Part shown: positions 6,097-7,977 of the stretch, in pieces
How positions within the stretch are numbered: the stretch's first letter is position 1
How the letters are laid out: every line of letters starts with the position of its first letter
Assembly: GCA_937967325.1 (NCBI GenBank)
Contig: CALBSQ010000076.1
Span: 1-7,977 of the forward strand
Reading direction: 5' to 3'
Length of the DNA stretch: 7,977 bases
From: an uncultured Chloroflexota bacterium
Lineage (GTDB): Bacteria; Chloroflexota; UBA4733
Program-made: the position numbers and the translations under genes
Notes under the pieces: generated by a model
The model's database searches: none
What the model was told of the DNA's origin: nothing
What the model saw: only the letters and a program-made list of their open reading frames with translations

Positions 6097-6698
6097 TGCC
6101 GGAGCTTCAGCACGCCGTCGACGATGTCGCCGCTCCGGAGCTTGCCGCCGACAGCGTCGACATGCTCGACGGGGCGGTTGACGGACAGGCCGACTTTGCG
6201 CTGGAGACGGACCTGCAAGTTCAGGATGCGGTCGCGGCGCTCCAGCAAGTCGATGGTATCGCCCCGGAGCGGTGGCAGTCGTTGGATTCCGGCGGCCGGC
6301 TGGAAGTGCTGCAGAACGTCGAGGAGCAGATGGCGGCCATCCAGGGCCGGCCCAGCGTTGAAGTCACTCCGTCGGAGCTGGGCGCGGGAACCTACGGCGC
6401 GTTCGATGGACAGCGCATCATGGTCAATGCGGCCGATCTCAACGGTGATCAGCCGGTGGGGGAGTTTGTCGACACCATCGTCCACGAGGGGCGGCACGCC
6501 TACCAGAATTACGCGGTGGACCATCCCGGCTTCGTCACCGATGCAGCCGTCGTCGGGGCTTGGGCAGACAACATGGCGCCGGGCAACTACCTGTCGGCTG
6601 AACAATACGGTCAAGAACTCTACGCCTCGCAGCCGGTCGAAGCAGACGCTTGGAACTATGCGTCCCGCGTTATAGACGGTTTAGGATTACCCCGTTAG
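6096..6698 (+). CDS. putative zinc metallopeptidase with HEGRH motif
   Basis: 200 residues. Residues 1-60 are acidic and helical (AAPELAADSVDMLDGAVDG), with no signal peptide or membrane segment. Residues ~85-118 look like a beta region (VEVTPSELGAGTYGAFDGQ, RIMVNAADLNGD). Residues 122-140 carry the helix with the zincin motif: GEFVDTIVHEGRHAYQ, with His130, Glu131 and His134. Glu182 in QPVEADAWNYASRV is placed like the third ligand of a gluzincin. Together these suggest a zinc-dependent hydrolase. Similar compact HEGRHAYQ domains occur, as I recall, at the ends of secreted or polymorphic-toxin proteins, so this may be an effector rather than a housekeeping peptidase. It overlaps the upstream frame by one base (TGATG), and a small gene follows 70 bases later. 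The motif is seen directly; substrate and delivery are unknown. Confidence 0.72.
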   Translation: MPELQHAVDDVAAPELAADSVDMLDGAVDGQADFALETDLQVQDAVAALQQVDGIAPERWQSLDSGGRLEVLQNVEEQMAAIQGRPSVEVTPSELGAGTYGAFDGQRIMVNAADLNGDQPVGEFVDTIVHEGRHAYQNYAVDHPGFVTDAAVVGAWADNMAPGNYLSAEQYGQELYASQPVEADAWNYASRVIDGLGLPR

Positions 6699-6733
6699 GC
6701 TCGTAGCGCGCTGGTGCGTCTGGGTTGTCGTGT

Positions 6734-6739
6734 GATAAT
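6734..6739 (+). promoter_or_regulatory. candidate extended -10 element
   Basis: TGTGATAAT has GATAAT, one base off TATAAT, preceded by a TG as in extended -10 promoters. The base spacing upstream offers only a poor -35 (CTGGTG). If used, transcription would start near 6746, before the ribosome site GGGG (6757-6760) of the following gene. It could allow the 110-aa gene to be expressed apart from the metallopeptidase. Confidence 0.3.
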
Positions 6740-6768
6740 TGTGGATACCCGGCAATGGGGAAAACGCT

Positions 6769-7101
6769 GTGGATCAAGATGCTGTGATCGCGCGATTGGT
6801 GAACGAATTTCGCTACCCCCCCCAGGGGGCGCGACCGGTAGCCGCGAAGCTGGCGGCGCTCTCGCCCGTTGTCGCCGCCGCATTCGATCAGTGGTGGTCG
6901 ACCGGGATGCTGCCCCAGATCGAGGTCGAGGGCTACACGCCTCAGGAGCTTATCAATAATTACCGCATGAATCCGATTGCCGCCATTCTGACACTGGACT
7001 GGCTCCAGCGCGAGCCGAAGAGGGCATTGGCTTCGCTTCGCAAAGGGCACGATGACGTAAGGGAGAGGAACGGCTCGTCACGGATCGGCCCGTACGAGTA
7101 A
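6769..7101 (+). CDS. small protein downstream of the metallopeptidase, possible partner or immunity protein
   Basis: 110 residues from a GTG at 6769; GGGG at 6757-6760 is eight bases upstream. A longer TTG start (6739) would lack a ribosome site. I do not recognise a named family. The protein looks soluble and helical: PVAAKLAALSPVVAAAFDQWW (~23-43), TPQELINNYRMNPIAAILTL (~57-76), LDWLQREPKRALASLRKGHD, and an Arg/Glu-rich tail. The Trp pair at 42-43 and the repeated helical segments could form a binding surface. Its place 70 bases behind a possible effector, on the same strand, is what suggests immunity or chaperone function; nothing in the sequence itself proves it. The frame crosses a run of eight C bases at 6816-6823 without breaking. 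Confidence 0.65.
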   Translation: MDQDAVIARLVNEFRYPPQGARPVAAKLAALSPVVAAAFDQWWSTGMLPQIEVEGYTPQELINNYRMNPIAAILTLDWLQREPKRALASLRKGHDDVRERNGSSRIGPYE

Positions 7102-7112
7102 TCACTCGATCA

Positions 7113-7295
7113 TGGCCACCGATCAGACGCTTTCCGGCCCATTGGCACGCCCCCTTGTTTGGCGATGGGCTCAGTAAGGGGCACGCGGATGTCGGCAGCC
7201 GTGAAATCGTGGGTTCAGGCGGCGGCCACGTCAGCGGCGAAACGGACGTCGGCAATGGCCTGAAGGTCCGCTTCACCACCGCAGGTGCGCGCTGA
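7113..7295 (+). pseudogene. possible gene remnant without a start
   Basis: The frame ending in TGA at 7293-7295 reads as plausible protein in its last ~50 codons: HWHAPLFGDGLSKGHADVG, then SREIVGSGGGHVSGETDVG, then NGLKVRFTTAGAR. No ATG opens it after the preceding gene's stop; the frame runs through that gene as an overlapping shadow. The Gly/Asp/His-rich pattern might be the C-terminal end of a larger protein. No family was recognised. The rest of the 7102-7340 gap shows nothing else. This is a tentative call. Confidence 0.3.
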
Positions 7296-7340
7296 TACGG
7301 TCATACGCCGATCCTCCAAGCAACGACGCCACCACGCAAC

Positions 7341-7619
7341 TCAGGCGGAGCGTCGCCCCCCCAGTTTCTCGATCGCCCACATGCGCAGGAGCGTCGTCGG
7401 TCCGATCCCCTGCCGCGCCGCCTCCGCCCGCAACGCCCGCCAGTGCTCGTCGCTCAGCCGCACGGGGATCACCTTCTCCATTGGCCGCTTGAAGTGCGGG
7501 CGTCTCGCCTCCGGCAAGGGAGCGCTTCCTTCCCAGGCGTCCCCGCCCGCGTCGATGCGCTCCACCTCCCGCTGTTGCGCCGGCTCCAACTCCTCGAGGT
7601 CGTCCCGTATCTCGATCAT
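7341..7619 (-). CDS. BrnA-like ribbon-helix-helix antitoxin
   Basis: 92 residues from the ATG at 7619, which shares a four-base ATGA overlap with the stop of the upstream toxin gene. The N-terminal half is acidic and probably flexible (EIRDDLEELEPAQQREVERI). The C-terminal half, residues ~50-86, fits a ribbon-helix-helix/CopG-type fold: strand VIPVRLSDEHW, helix RALRAEAARQG, helix GPTTLLRMWAIEKLG. BrnA-type antitoxins bind the BrnT toxin with one part and operator DNA with the other, repressing the operon as a complex. Here the acidic toxin-facing part precedes the DNA-binding part. The pair order, size and coupling all agree. The gene runs convergent to the plus-strand genes on its 3' side. 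Confidence 0.72.
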   Translation of the reverse strand: MIEIRDDLEELEPAQQREVERIDAGGDAWEGSAPLPEARRPHFKRPMEKVIPVRLSDEHWRALRAEAARQGIGPTTLLRMWAIEKLGGRRSA

Positions 7620-7891
7620 GTGCGTCCCCTTCGCTGTTTTCTGTACGTGCGGTGCTCCCCGCCTGTCATGTCGCGCGCCGTCACTACGCGCCAGACGCCG
7701 GAGCCCTGCTCACTGAGCACCACCAAGAGATAGCGACCGGCGAAGGTGCGCCCGAAAAGCAGCGTGGTTTCCTCGCGTCCGGCACGCCAGACTCGTTCAC
7801 GTGCCGGCCCCCAGAGGCAGACCTCTTCTACCTCCCCGAAGGTGACATCATGCTTCGCCAGTAGCTTGTCCCGCACCGCCGAGGAGGCCAC
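7616..7891 (-). CDS. BrnT-like toxin
   Basis: 91 residues from a GTG at 7891. Family features are visible: KLLAKHDVTFGEVEEV near the N-terminus (the KHGV-x-x-x-EVEEV element), FGRTFAGRYLLVVLSEQGSG in the middle, and VWRVVTARDMTGGEHRTYRK near the end (the ITARDMT-x-x-E-x-x-x-Y signature). BrnT proteins are RelE-fold ribonucleases that inhibit translation. The start is uncertain: the frame stays open for six codons above the GTG (PRPDEL) to a TGA at 7910-7912, with no better start and only a weak GGA ribosome site. The first residues may be trimmed. No internal stop or frameshift is seen, so unlike the HigB gene this toxin may be active. The ATGA overlap couples it to its antitoxin. Confidence 0.75.
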   Translation of the reverse strand: MASSAVRDKLLAKHDVTFGEVEEVCLWGPARERVWRAGREETTLLFGRTFAGRYLLVVLSEQGSGVWRVVTARDMTGGEHRTYRKQRRGRT

Positions 7892-7923
7892 TAATTCGTC
7901 CGGTCTCGGTCAATCTCACTAAT
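7889..7923. repeat. direct repeat CACTAAT at the start of the second toxin-antitoxin module
   Basis: CACTAAT occurs at 7889-7895 and again at 7917-7923, flanking the toxin start region. The copies are 28 bases apart from start to start. Repeated half-sites at this position could be operator elements for the antitoxin, but a seven-base repeat can arise by chance. The remaining bases to the window end (7924-7977) show no gene. Confidence 0.25.
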
Positions 7924-7977
7924 CCCACCACGCCCAAAGGCGGATGTGGTCGCCGAAGGGCCCTGTCCGGTCGCTGA

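Noticed and set aside
5898..6614. Minus-strand open frame of 238 codons opposite the metallopeptidase region
   Set aside because: The plus strand has the HEGRH protein with a good ribosome site and a coupled upstream frame. The minus frame shows no domain pattern and is an antisense shadow.
7137..7170. GCCCAT and ATGGGC arms as a possible terminator hairpin
   Set aside because: The stem is only six pairs, the loop is over 20 bases, and no T-run follows on either strand.

Overview
This is a GC-rich bacterial window, apparently an accessory region. Codon choice (heavy G/C at third positions, frequent GTG and TTG starts) and the protein types would suit a Chloroflexota (Thermomicrobia/Sphaerobacter-like) or actinobacterial genome. 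The taxon is a guess from sequence style. No rRNA, tRNA, CRISPR array, transposase or integrase was recognised.

Left part (1-3991): the 3' part of a secreted ABC-transporter sugar-binding protein on the plus strand runs into a convergent minus-strand group. That group, in its own order, is a phosphotransferase of the aminoglycoside/choline kinase-like fold, a small protein that looks like a divergent bifunctional-nuclease (DUF151) domain, and a Fes-type alpha/beta hydrolase whose start overlaps the end of the DUF151-like gene.

Middle (4016-5704): two minus-strand two-gene modules, in a stretch that looks lower in GC by eye. The first is an unrecognised pair (85 aa and about 179 aa, overlapping) with the gene-size pattern of a toxin-antitoxin system. 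The second is a HigB/RelE-type toxin followed by a HigA/XRE antitoxin with a four-base GTGA overlap. The toxin gene has an in-frame TAA exactly where the family has a tyrosine, so it is probably a pseudogene whose antitoxin is intact.

Right part (5728-7295, plus strand): a degenerate reading frame encoding an Ala-rich, then acidic, low-complexity protein (no start, one internal TGA) leads by a TGATG junction into a 200-aa protein with an HEGRH zinc-peptidase motif and a candidate third ligand Glu182. A separate 110-aa protein follows and could be a partner or immunity protein. Then comes a gene-like remnant without a start.

Right end (7341-7891, minus strand): a second recognisable toxin-antitoxin module, BrnT-like toxin then ribbon-helix-helix BrnA-like antitoxin, joined by an ATGA overlap.

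Taken together, 4.0-7.9 kb looks like an island of small two-gene modules, at least two of them toxin-antitoxin systems, with several genes decaying. The best candidate for something undescribed is the metallopeptidase gene with its coupled upstream remnant and small downstream partner. The unrecognised 85/179-aa pair comes second.
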